The notes beneath the pieces are model-generated. The model was not told the origin of the DNA. It made no database searches and saw nothing but the letters and a program-made list of their open reading frames with translations. From contig DHLW01000070.1 in the NCBI GenBank assembly GCA_002405485.1, positions 1-16,878 of the forward strand: a stretch of DNA of 16,878 nt, given 5' to 3'. The stretch's first letter is position 1; every line of letters starts with the position of its first letter. This stretch comes from Phycisphaerales bacterium UBA4658. Its GTDB lineage: Bacteria; Planctomycetota; Phycisphaerae; Phycisphaerales; UBA1924. A program made the position numbers and the translations under genes. Shown here in pieces: positions 7,997-15,766 of this stretch.

Positions 7997-8219
7997 ATGC
8001 CGCAGAGCCGGGCTCGTGCGGGCGCGTGGAGTACGTGCCGGAGTCGATCGCTGATTTTGGACGACCGCGGCGCTCGACCGCGCCTCGCTCATCCGAGCAG
8101 GATCTTGCAACTGGAAGCTGGAGTGGCGTGATGGTGATGGGCAGCGGGAGGGGGACGGGCAATGGTTCTCGGGCGGTTGGTTCCGGTGGCATCAGACGGC
8201 CGGAGCGATCGGTGTGGAT

Positions 8220-8253
8220 GAAAAAGAAAACCCCCGATCTCGCGACCGGGGGT
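8220..8253 (-). terminator. Rho-independent terminator of the 802-aa dockerin gene
   Basis: On the minus strand a 10-bp stem (8244-8253 with 8230-8239, one G-T pair) closes a 4-base loop and is followed by TTTTCTTTTTC (to 8220). It lies about 50 bases past the stop at 8304. This is the clearest terminator in the window and separates this gene from the 609-aa gene downstream. Confidence 0.88.
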
Positions 8254-8303
8254 GGGTGTCGTGCGGAGTTGCCTTGGACCTCAGGTCCGAGGAGTCTGCT
8301 GGA

Positions 8304-8612
8304 TCAGCAGCCGCCGGCGAACCAGGCGTTGAGGAAGTCGAAGATGTCGTTCACGTCCGGAGCCGTGGTGCCGTCGCCGCCGAAGTCGGCGAAGGTGCTG
8401 GAGGCGAACCAGTCGTTGAGGAAGGCGAAGATGTCGGCGACCTGGATGCCGTCAACCTTGTCGTAGTTGGCATGGCAGCAGGGGGAGGTGTTGTTGCCGG
8501 CGATGTTGCATGTGCCGGAAGCGGTGCTGAAGCTGGCGCCCCACTGGGTACCTGAAGTGACGCAGGCGGCCTGGAGAACGGTCGTGTTGCAGGTTGCGCC
8601 GCGGCAGCAGAC
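8304..8612 (-). repeat. 3' dockerin cassette, copy 3 of 3 (309 bp)
   Basis: Aligns without gaps to 2661-2969 and 6157-6465. It is the most diverged of the three, but it still shares long identical stretches such as the run around GTQWGASFSTASGTC. Confidence 0.8.
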
Positions 8613-10712
8613 GCCGGCGGGCGCGCCGCAGGGGCTGGGCGTGCAGCCGGAGCCGTCACCCTGGTAGGTGCCGCCGACGGTCGAGCAGAAGGCGGCGGTC
8701 TGGATGCTGCAGGAGGTGCCGTTGCAGCACGCGCCAACGGGGATCGTGCAGGGGTTGGGAGAGCAGGACGTGCCGTTGCCCTGGTAGGTGCCGGTGCAGG
8801 CGGCCAGGGTGGTGAGGGCGCAGGAGCCGGCGGTGCAGCAGGCGCCGGTGGGGACGACGACGCCGCAGGGGTTGAAGGTGCTGGCGGTGTTGCGCGGGGC
8901 CGGAGCAGCGGTGAAGAAGTCGATGCGGTTCTGGTCGTTGTCCTGGCAGCCGTTGAGCTGGCGGAAGCCTGCGTTGGTGTTGCTCAGGGTGTTCATCGCG
9001 CTGCCACCCTCGAAGCAGATCGCGCCGGTGGTCGCGCTCGTGCCATAGCCGACGAGGTCGGCGATGTCGGGGCTGGTGCAGTTGAGCAGGAGGGGGGTGG
9101 AGTTGCGGACGAGGGCGATGCGGCCGCTGTCAGCGCCGACGAGCACGCCGCCGGTGAGGTCCGGGGTCGGCAGCGGCGTGGTGCCGCCGGCGCCCTGGCT
9201 GAGCTGAACGAGGTAGTACTGGCCGGGCTGGAGGGTGCCAGACAGGACAACCGGAACGTTGGTGGCGGGGTTGCTGGAAGCGAACCCGCCATTGGTGTTG
9301 GTCGCGGAGGCGTACTGGATGGACCACCCGGTGATGTCCACAGCCGAGGTGGAGCGGTTGAAGAGTTCGACGAAGTCGTTGGTGAAGGTGGAGCCGGAGT
9401 TGCCGCCGCCGCCGTAGACCTGGCTGATGACCACGGTGCTGGCCGAGGGCGTGCAGTTGTCGTTGTAGATGCTGATGGTGCCGGTGTCGGTCCGGTTCTG
9501 ATCGTCGGTCACCGAGATGGGGAGGACCTTGACGCCGGCGACGGTCGCGGCGGGGACGTTGGCGACGAGCTGGAAGCTGGTCGGACCGGTCTGGGTCATC
9601 GGGGTGATGGTGCCGCCGATGAGGGAGAGGTCAACGGTGACGGTGTAGGAGACGCTCGCGGGATTCTGGCCCGGGGTGATGTTGACAGTGAGGGTCGTAT
9701 TCGAGCCGTTGCAAACGCCGGCGGGGCTGGCGCCGGTGCCGGAGGTGATCTGCGGCGAGCAGCTCACGACCTGAAGGGCAAGGTTGGCGTTGCCGATGCG
9801 GCCGAGGGCATCGGTGATGGTCACGGGGAAGGAGTAGTTCCCGGGCGAGACGTTGTTGAGGGTGGTGGCGAAGGTCCAGGTGTTGGCCGGGCTCTGCGTG
9901 AACGACTCAGCGCCGGTGAGGCCGATGGTCAGGAAGTCGCCGGTGACGCTCGTGATCGTCGACGCGGGGCTGGATCCCTGCGTGGTGGTGACGGTGAAGG
10001 TGATCGGCGTGCCCGGGCAGGCAGCGGTGGGATTGGTCGCACCGACGCCGGAGGGCGGGACGCCACCGGAGCAGGGCGAGATCGTCGCGGTGTTGCGCAG
10101 GTTGGGAGAAACGAGGGTGAAGTCGTTGCCGTTCTGGTCGGTGTCGTTGCAACCGTTGCCGCCGCGGGTCACGGCGTTGGCGAGCCCGGGGCTGCCGGCG
10201 ACGTTGGCCGAGCCCTCCCGGCACGTCGAGGCGGTGGAGCCCCAGGCCACGAGGTCGACCAGAGCAGCGTTGCCGGTTGGGCACGCCACGGCGAACGCGG
10301 TGCTGGCGTTGGAGAGAGCGACCTTGCCGGCTGAGCTTGAGAGTGCCGGGGGCGTGGTCGGGACAAAGTCCGGAGCCGCGATGGGTGCGCCACCCAGCGG
10401 GGAGCCGGTTGAGGTGAGCTGGATCAGGTAGTACTGACCGGGCTGGAGGGTGGTTCCAGCGGGAATGGCCTGAGCCGCGGCCCAGGACGCTCCGCCGCCG
10501 CTCTGATACTGCACCGACCAGCCGCCGATGTTCTGCGCGGTGTTCGAGCGATTGAAGAGCTCGACGAAGTCATCACGGAACACCGCAGAAGTACTCCCCG
10601 ATCCGCCACCCGGGAAGACCTGGCTGATGACGACGTTGGCCTGAGCCAGCACGCCGGACGCGAGTCCGAGCGTGCCGAGGGCGGTACACAGGATCTTGGA
10701 AGCAGAGTTCAT
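8304..10712 (-). CDS. Secreted protein with two lamin-tail domains, Cys modules and Gly-Cys dockerin
   Basis: The protein is 802 aa. The ATG at 10712 is preferred over a TTG at 10721, because AAGGAGG ends 10 bases before the ATG but only one base before the TTG. Residues 1-24 are a signal peptide ending VLAQ. LTD 1 is about 25-213 (DDFVELFNR, GGWSVQY). Two Ig-like domains span about 214-318 and 320-420 (VTGDFLTIGL; VTDDQNRTD). LTD 2 is about 425-616 (NDFVELFNR, TGWSIQY). Cys modules start at 623 (GACCTAG), 660 (GACCNGT) and 700 (GVCCRGA). The dockerin is about 747-802, with repeats NYDKVDG...D and DFGGDG, ending FAGGC. Exported, probably a surface or matrix component; no catalytic motif. It has its own terminator and a long upstream region, so it is likely monocistronic. 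Confidence 0.93.
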   Translation of the reverse strand: MNSASKILCTALGTLGLASGVLAQANVVISQVFPGGGSGSTSAVFRDDFVELFNRSNTAQNIGGWSVQYQSGGGASWAAAQAIPAGTTLQPGQYYLIQLTSTGSPLGGAPIAAPDFVPTTPPALSSSAGKVALSNASTAFAVACPTGNAALVDLVAWGSTASTCREGSANVAGSPGLANAVTRGGNGCNDTDQNGNDFTLVSPNLRNTATISPCSGGVPPSGVGATNPTAACPGTPITFTVTTTQGSSPASTITSVTGDFLTIGLTGAESFTQSPANTWTFATTLNNVSPGNYSFPVTITDALGRIGNANLALQVVSCSPQITSGTGASPAGVCNGSNTTLTVNITPGQNPASVSYTVTVDLSLIGGTITPMTQTGPTSFQLVANVPAATVAGVKVLPISVTDDQNRTDTGTISIYNDNCTPSASTVVISQVYGGGGNSGSTFTNDFVELFNRSTSAVDITGWSIQYASATNTNGGFASSNPATNVPVVLSGTLQPGQYYLVQLSQGAGGTTPLPTPDLTGGVLVGADSGRIALVRNSTPLLLNCTSPDIADLVGYGTSATTGAICFEGGSAMNTLSNTNAGFRQLNGCQDNDQNRIDFFTAAPAPRNTASTFNPCGVVVPTGACCTAGSCALTTLAACTGTYQGNGTSCSPNPCTIPVGACCNGTSCSIQTAAFCSTVGGTYQGDGSGCTPSPCGAPAGVCCRGATCNTTVLQAACVTSGTQWGASFSTASGTCNIAGNNTSPCCHANYDKVDGIQVADIFAFLNDWFASSTFADFGGDGTTAPDVNDIFDFLNAWFAGGC

Positions 10713-10722
10713 GGACGACAAT

Positions 10723-10729
10723 CCTCCTT
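10723..10729 (-). promoter_or_regulatory. Shine-Dalgarno deciding the start of the 802-aa gene
   Basis: AAGGAGG on the minus strand with a 10-base spacer to the ATG at 10712. The TTG at 10721 is too close to be served by it. Confidence 0.75.
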
Positions 10730-10854
10730 GTTCGACTTGGAATCGTTCGAGTGTTCGACTGACTGCGACCCAGCGCGGGCTCGCACGGTTTCGCTTGGAG
10801 ACGATCCGATAGATGCACCCAGTCCCCGATACGGGCGGGACGAGGTTGCAGATA

Positions 10855-10886
10855 TCGCGAGACCATGACCGAGGTGGTCTCCGCGA
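10855..10886. repeat. Bulged 11-bp inverted repeat in the divergent region
   Basis: TCGCGAGACCA (10855-10865) and TGGTCTCCGCGA (10875-10886) pair over 11 bp with one bulged base and a 9-base loop. No T-run follows on either strand, so a terminator is unlikely. It may be an mRNA leader stem for the 802-aa gene or an operator. Confidence 0.45.
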
Positions 10887-10924
10887 TCACCGAGTTGGCT
10901 TCACAGACAGTTTGGGCTTTGCAC

Positions 10925-10947
10925 GTTGGTCAGACGTGGAAACCAAC
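10925..10947. repeat. Inverted repeat GTTGGT-N11-ACCAAC
   Basis: Perfect 6-bp arms at 10925-10930 and 10942-10947, 11 bases apart. The 17-bp centre-to-centre spacing is typical of a dimeric regulator site between divergent genes. Confidence 0.35.
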
Positions 10948-11274
10948 TGTACCTGATCGCATTTGGGAGACAAGGGCGGCGTCCGAGTCTTGACGCAGGA
11001 GTTGCGCGAAGAGTGTGTAAGGAACCCAGACTTTTCCCTTGTTTTGGCACCCGAAATGGAGGTGTTCGGACGTGCATATAGAAAGTTCGGGGTTTACACT
11101 GTTTGGGGCCTGCTGAGGGCTGGCAAGGGCTTGGACGGACGCCGAGAGCCCTTGGCGATACGCTGCGGGGGCTTGGCTCAGGGCGTGTCAACTTCGCGCA
11201 GCTCAACACCCGGATCGGCGGGTCGGGCGCGTCGTCAGTCGGGCGGACCCCAGTCTCGTTCGGCGGGCCGGGGT

Positions 11275-12291
11275 GTGTTCAGCGAGCTGCATCTGCACCT
11301 GGGCGGGGCGATTCTGCCGCACATTCTGTATTCGTATCTGCTTCGGCAGCAGGGGCACGAGTTGCTTCGGCGGTTTCCGACGCACGAGCGGTTCGAGGCG
11401 TTCTTTGCCAAGAAGCATCGCTCGCTGGAGGCGTATCTGCAGACGCACACGCTGGTGGAGCGGATTCAGCGGCTGCACTCGCTGCGGTACTTCATTCAGC
11501 GGCTTGTGCGCGGGGCGGTGCTGTTTGACAACCTGGCGTATGTGGAGCTGAGGTACACGCCGTTCTATCGCACGGATGATCATCTGGATGAGTCGCAGCG
11601 GATCCGGCAGATGGCGGAGGTGGTGCAGACGATTGCGGAGGCGGCGGTGAGCCAGCCGCAGTATCCGCTGCAGGTTCGGCAGATTCTGTGCGTGCACAGC
11701 AAGCTGTCGGCGCGGGTGAACAAGTCGACGGTGGAGCTTGCGATCGGGCATCACGCGGCGGGAACTCGCGACGCGTCCAGGAACGGGTCGGTGGTCGCGA
11801 TCGACATAGCCGGACCGGATGCGCTCTATCGCCCGCGGATCAAGGAGCTTGTCGATCTGCTCAAGCTGGCTCGCAAGCGCGGGCTGCGGACGACGGCGCA
11901 CGTGTTCGAAACCGGCGACGGGCTGTATCCGGAGCTGCTGCCGCACCTGGATCGGATCGGGCATGGCATCCAGGTTCCCCTTCGGCAGCCCAATCTGCTG
12001 CGCGACATCGCCAAGCGCGGGCAGTGTCTGGAGGTGTGTCCGACGACGTATGTGCGGACCGGGACGCTGAAGACGCTGGAGGACCTGCGGGTGGTGTTCG
12101 CGCGGTGCTTTGATGCGGGGGTCGACGTCGCGGTGTGCACGGACAACAGCGGCATACACCAGAATCGGCTGCCGATGGAGTTTGAGAACCTGCTCGTGCG
12201 GGACATCATCGACTTTCACCAGATGGAGGCCTGTCATCGGGCGGCATTCCGGCACGCGTTCGGCTGGAAGGGCGAGCCGAGGCCGTTGTGA
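11275..12291 (+). CDS. Adenosine-deaminase-family hydrolase with variant active-site motifs
   Basis: From the GTG at 11275 this gives 338 aa, the usual family length, with the first metal motif five residues from the start as is typical. GTG 11185 (368 aa), ATG 11056 or TTG 10963 are alternatives. None has a clear ribosome site, and the added N-terminus is a Ser/Arg/Gly-rich low-complexity run. Family marks: ELHLHLGG (zinc ligands H6, H8), ELRYTP (91-96), DIAGPD (177-182), THVFE-like H209/E212 (metal His and catalytic Glu), RIGHG (H230) and CTDN (D290, zinc). It should be a cytoplasmic amidohydrolase removing an amino group from a purine or related base. Departures from adenosine deaminase are Gly for the substrate-contacting Asp after HLHL, HVFE in place of HAGE, and Asn after the zinc Asp, so the substrate may differ. 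The next gene is 86 bp downstream and may be co-transcribed. Confidence 0.85.
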   Translation: MFSELHLHLGGAILPHILYSYLLRQQGHELLRRFPTHERFEAFFAKKHRSLEAYLQTHTLVERIQRLHSLRYFIQRLVRGAVLFDNLAYVELRYTPFYRTDDHLDESQRIRQMAEVVQTIAEAAVSQPQYPLQVRQILCVHSKLSARVNKSTVELAIGHHAAGTRDASRNGSVVAIDIAGPDALYRPRIKELVDLLKLARKRGLRTTAHVFETGDGLYPELLPHLDRIGHGIQVPLRQPNLLRDIAKRGQCLEVCPTTYVRTGTLKTLEDLRVVFARCFDAGVDVAVCTDNSGIHQNRLPMEFENLLVRDIIDFHQMEACHRAAFRHAFGWKGEPRPL

Positions 12292-12377
12292 GGTTCGGCT
12301 GCGTGGTCGATTCGGATCGTGCGGCGGATTCGGGGAGTGTGTGCAATCGGGCTGCCCGCGATGCCGATACTCTGGGG

Positions 12378-12986
12378 ATGACGGCACCGGACAACCCATC
12401 GCTGGCTTCGAAGCGTCGAGAGATTCTGCCGTATGTGCTGGCGTGTGTGACGATGGCGGTCACGGTGCTGACGCTCCATCTCATGGGTCGGATCTGGTGG
12501 TGCGCGTGCGGGCAGAGGTTTCTCTGGACGGGGGACATCTGGTCGGAGCACTGCTCGCAGCACCTGGTGGATCCGTATCTGTTCAGCCACATCAGCCACG
12601 GATTCTGGTTCTATGGGCTGATCATGTGGCTGCCGCTGAGGTACACGCGGCCGTCACTGGGCTGGGCCCTGTGCATCGCGACGATCATCGAGTGCGCGTG
12701 GGAAGTGCTGGAGAACTCGCCGATCATCATCAACCGGTACCGCGCGGTGACGATCTCGATCGGCTACACCGGTGACAGCGTGATCAACTCGGGGATGGAC
12801 ATCGTGGCGTGCGCGTGCGGGGTGTTCATCGCGCGGGCGCTTGGATTCGCGAAGACGCTGGCGCTGTTCGTGGCGTTCGAGCTGGGGACGCTGCTGTGGG
12901 TGCGGGACAATCTGACGCTGAACGTGCTCATGCTCATCTGGCCGATCGACGCGATCAGGCAGTGGCAGAGCGCGATCGCGGGTTGA
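12378..12986 (+). CDS. DUF2585 / UPF0314 family membrane protein
   Basis: The protein is 202 aa from the ATG at 12378. A GTG at 12288, overlapping the deaminase stop, would add 30 residues with no membrane or family character, so I prefer the shorter form even though its ribosome site is poor. Family-like motifs that I recognise are MGRIWWCACG (36-45), GDIWSEHCSQHLVDPY (52-67), HISHGFWFYG (71-80), the run around WEVLENSPIIINRYR (108-122) and GDSVINS (132-138). Hydrophobic segments lie at about 17-36, 74-88, 95-111, 141-157, 160-175 and 182-192, so it is an inner-membrane protein with several spans. The function of the family is unknown. I know it mainly from Alphaproteobacteria, so its presence here may reflect transfer or a wider distribution. 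It converges on the lectin-dockerin gene with a 20-bp gap and no visible terminator. Confidence 0.85.
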   Translation: MTAPDNPSLASKRREILPYVLACVTMAVTVLTLHLMGRIWWCACGQRFLWTGDIWSEHCSQHLVDPYLFSHISHGFWFYGLIMWLPLRYTRPSLGWALCIATIIECAWEVLENSPIIINRYRAVTISIGYTGDSVINSGMDIVACACGVFIARALGFAKTLALFVAFELGTLLWVRDNLTLNVLMLIWPIDAIRQWQSAIAG

Positions 12987-13006
12987 CGATTGGCCGAGCG
13001 TGCGAT

Positions 13007-15745
13007 TCAGCAGCCGGCGAACCAGGCGTTGAGGAACGAGAAGATGTCCTGGACGTCGGTGCCATTCATGCCGTCGAAGTCGGCCGAGGGCAGACTGGCG
13101 AACCAGGCGTTGAGGAACTCGAAGATGTCCTGGACGCTGAGCGAGCCGCTGCCGTCGAAGTCGGCGGGGCAGGATGGCGGCGGGACGACTTCGACGATTG
13201 CGAAGTCACCGGTGGCGGCGCCGGCGTTGGATAGGTCGTTCCAGACGCCGTTGCCGAGCATTTCCACGTGGTCTTCGTTCAGCGATGGGCCGCCGTTGTT
13301 GGGCTCGCCGGGTCCCCAGTTGGTGTATGTCGTCGTGGAGCCGTCGCTCCATTCGAACGTGCCCTCGATGACCTGATCGGTGTATCCGATCCATCCTCGG
13401 CGGTCGGTGCCGTCGAAGCGGAGGACGCTGGCTCGCACGAACTCGTTCTCGTCGGCGTCGTTGATGGAGGCCAGGTGCCCGCCGAGCGTGACGGCGAACG
13501 CTTCCGCGTCGGTCCAGGTGAAGCCGCTCTCGAGCAGGTAGTAGTCGTGACCGTTGGCGGGATTGTTGATCGGTCCGGCGATGATCGGAGATTGCACGCC
13601 GGTGCGGAGGGAGACGGTGACGTTGCCGGTGCTTGGGCCGGAGCCGAAGGCGGCGATGAAACCGGTGGCGAAGACGAGGTTGGACTCGCCAACGGCGAGG
13701 TAATAGGTCCCCGCGATGAGCGTGGCGCCGTCGCGGCCGGAATAGGCAAGCCCGTCGCCGACTGCGGCGCGAGTTCCGCGTCCGAAGGTGAGCTGGCTGT
13801 AGGTTCCTGAACCGTCGTTGTTATCGGTGCCGACGAGGGTGCCGTCGGCGCGGAAGAGGGCGATGATGGTGTCGGTGATCGCGGAGGTTTCGGTGTCGAT
13901 GTCGAGGAAGGTCCGCGTGGGGTTGGCGGCGGCGATGGCGACGGGGAGATCGAACCGGAACCACGTCACCCCGCCGGCAACGGCGATGGGCTGCGTGGAG
14001 CTTGCACTTGACGTGAGAGAGCCGAGGTCGGTGAACGCCGCCGGCGGGCCGCCCGGACCGGGGATCTGGCCCAGGCGGATGTTCAGCGAGATCGTGCCGG
14101 TGTGGGTGTGGCTGGTGGTGAGGGCCCAGTTTGCAGTGCCCGCCGAGGCGTTGAAGGCTGTGATGCCGAGGAAATAGGTGCCGGCGGGGAGGGTGGCGCC
14201 GTCGCGTCCGTTGTATGCGAGGCCGTCGCCGGGAGCCGGGCGGGCGGGCGTGGCCGCGCCGAAGGTGAGCTGGCTGCGGAAGCCCGTGCCGTCGTCGTCG
14301 TCAAGGGCGATGCGTACGCCGTTCGCGTCGTAGAGGGCGATATAGGTATCGTCGGCGAACTGGCCGCCGGTGAGGGTCGATCCTTCGGTGTCGATGTCGA
14401 GAATCTCGAGATTCGCCGCGGCGATCGGGGCGGCGAGCGTGAAGCGATACCAGCGGATCTCGCCCGGATTGAGGGCGTCAGTGGTCGCGGAGGTGCCGCT
14501 CGTGAGCGTGCCGAGGTCGGTCGAGGCAGGAGGAGCGACGATGGTCAGGCCGACATTGCCCGTCGCGGTGCGGGACTGGACGTCGGTGATCGTGAACGGC
14601 AGGGTTGCCGGTCCGCCGATGGCGGAACCCGGGATGACGGCGTCGACCGACCAGATGTTGTCGCCGGCGGTGACGTCGCCATTGAGCCCGCTGTCGTTGA
14701 GGGCGATGGGGGTGCCGCCGATGGATGAGAGATCGACCGATCCGGAGACGATGGAGTTTGGCGCGCTCCCTGGGGTGACGGTGACGGCGATCCGGGTGGT
14801 GTTGCCGAGACCGACGGTGGAAGGCGTGGCGGAAGCGATGGCTGTGGGCGGGAAGATCGCGGCGCCCCTGTGGGAGGCGGCGAGGATGGCGTACCCGCGT
14901 CCGGTGCCCGGAGTGGCGGTGGAATAGGTTGCGTTGCCGAAGCTGATCGACTGGAGGGTCTTGCCGGCATGGTTGCCAAGGCCGTCGGCGATCATCTCGG
15001 CGACGCTGATGACGCCTTCGATGACGCTCAGGCGACGATCGGTCGGGGTGATGGGGGCGGTGGTGCCGGAGTCGGTGTTCTCGGTGCTGGCCCAGCGCTG
15101 CGATGTGCCGCCAAGGCGAGACTGGATGCTCACGCCGTTCAGCCGAGCGGGGACGGCGGGGACGCCAAACCAGTCGGGTCCGGCGAGTCGGCAGGTGACG
15201 CTGGAGGCGTCGGTGAAGGTGAGGGTGACGTCGAACTGCCCCCCGCCGTTGGAGATCATGTACAGAACGCCGATCTCGCTGTTGGCAAAGAGGGTGATGC
15301 CCTGCGCGGAGACGTCGCTGAGCTGCGGGGTGGTGTGATTCGGGGTGCTGTCCCAGGTGGGTTGGATGCCGATGTTGGGGTTCACGCCCGGGGCCGCGGC
15401 CTCATACGCGAAGTTGATGGTGCGGTTGCCCAGGTGGACGATGTCGAGCAGTCCGGCGGTCTGCACGATCGAGTAGCTGATGCCATTTGCTCCGGTGATG
15501 GGGTTCGTCCCGAGCGATCCGGCGGCACCATCGATGAGCAGCGACCGATCCGAGATGGAGCGGAAGCCCGTCAGGGAGTCGGGCTGGCCTTGCTCGGCCG
15601 CGCCGTGGACGAGCCCGTTGAAGTTGTACGACAGGGCCAGGGGCTGGGCCGAAGCGGTCTGGGTCGCTGCCGCCAACATGGCCGGAGCCAGCACGGGGAC
15701 GAACCAAGAACAACGCCGGATCCGAGGCCCTTGCACGGTGGACAT
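13007..15745 (-). CDS. Secreted C-type-lectin-domain protein with DVUA0089-like repeats and Gly-Cys dockerin
   Basis: The protein is 912 aa; the start is supported by AGGAG eight bases upstream of the ATG. The signal peptide is 1-34 (RIRRCSW, hydrophobic stretch, ASAQ). Residues 35-297 form a beta-rich domain I cannot name. An Ig-like domain is about 298-405. Two repeats of about 150 residues follow (409-557 and 571-716), each with WYRF/WFRF, LDIDTE, an Asp-rich loop (DDDDGTG; DNNDGSG), QLTFG and AGTYxL; they resemble DVUA0089-type domains. A C-type lectin fold at about 725-853 shows ESGFTWTDAEAF, HLASI, GWIGY, GEPNN and GVWNDL. The EPN and WND motifs are those of calcium-dependent, often mannose-type, sugar binding. 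The dockerin 858-912 has two good calcium loops (DFDGSGSLSVQD; DFDGMNGTDVQD) and ends FAGC. Likely exported and able to bind sugars; the ligand is inferred only. Confidence 0.92.
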   Translation of the reverse strand: MSTVQGPRIRRCSWFVPVLAPAMLAAATQTASAQPLALSYNFNGLVHGAAEQGQPDSLTGFRSISDRSLLIDGAAGSLGTNPITGANGISYSIVQTAGLLDIVHLGNRTINFAYEAAAPGVNPNIGIQPTWDSTPNHTTPQLSDVSAQGITLFANSEIGVLYMISNGGGQFDVTLTFTDASSVTCRLAGPDWFGVPAVPARLNGVSIQSRLGGTSQRWASTENTDSGTTAPITPTDRRLSVIEGVISVAEMIADGLGNHAGKTLQSISFGNATYSTATPGTGRGYAILAASHRGAAIFPPTAIASATPSTVGLGNTTRIAVTVTPGSAPNSIVSGSVDLSSIGGTPIALNDSGLNGDVTAGDNIWSVDAVIPGSAIGGPATLPFTITDVQSRTATGNVGLTIVAPPASTDLGTLTSGTSATTDALNPGEIRWYRFTLAAPIAAANLEILDIDTEGSTLTGGQFADDTYIALYDANGVRIALDDDDGTGFRSQLTFGAATPARPAPGDGLAYNGRDGATLPAGTYFLGITAFNASAGTANWALTTSHTHTGTISLNIRLGQIPGPGGPPAAFTDLGSLTSSASSTQPIAVAGGVTWFRFDLPVAIAAANPTRTFLDIDTETSAITDTIIALFRADGTLVGTDNNDGSGTYSQLTFGRGTRAAVGDGLAYSGRDGATLIAGTYYLAVGESNLVFATGFIAAFGSGPSTGNVTVSLRTGVQSPIIAGPINNPANGHDYYLLESGFTWTDAEAFAVTLGGHLASINDADENEFVRASVLRFDGTDRRGWIGYTDQVIEGTFEWSDGSTTTYTNWGPGEPNNGGPSLNEDHVEMLGNGVWNDLSNAGAATGDFAIVEVVPPPSCPADFDGSGSLSVQDIFEFLNAWFASLPSADFDGMNGTDVQDIFSFLNAWFAGC
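13016..13136 (-). repeat. Tandem dockerin half-repeats, 40 bp, 81 bp apart
   Basis: 13016-13055 and 13097-13136 match at 38 of 40 bases and are offset by exactly 27 codons. They encode the two dockerin helices (VQDIFxFLNAWFA). Such high internal DNA identity suggests recent copying of one dockerin half from the other. Confidence 0.75.
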
Positions 15746-15753
15746 GGTGGCAT

Positions 15754-15758
15754 CTCCT
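15754..15758 (-). promoter_or_regulatory. Shine-Dalgarno of the lectin-dockerin gene
   Basis: AGGAG on the minus strand with an 8-base spacer to the ATG at 15745. It confirms the start used. Confidence 0.75.
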
Positions 15759-15766
15759 GCCCGGAG

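Larger units (their letters stand above)
10730..11274. other. Divergent intergenic region
   Basis: This lies between the minus-strand 802-aa gene and the plus-strand deaminase. About 10900-11110 is AT-richer than the surrounding genes and should hold promoters in both directions, but I see no strong -35/-10 pair. It contains two inverted repeats (10855-10886 and 10925-10947) and three GTTCGA copies near 10731-10757. An open frame from 10963 runs through the right part into the deaminase. Its codon use before about 11270 does not look coding, so I treat it as leader. Confidence 0.5.

Noticed and set aside
7165..8466. 433-codon open frame on the plus strand
   Set aside because: It crosses the antisense of two dockerin genes and the terminator between them, and its product is low-complexity with no recognisable domain.
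11203..12399. 398-codon open frame on the minus strand
   Set aside because: Antisense to the deaminase, rich in Arg, Pro and His as expected for a shadow; the sense frame has clear catalytic motifs.
8304..15745. Cellulosome gene cluster
   Set aside because: Dockerins are present, but there is no cohesin, scaffoldin, carbohydrate-binding module or glycoside hydrolase in the window.
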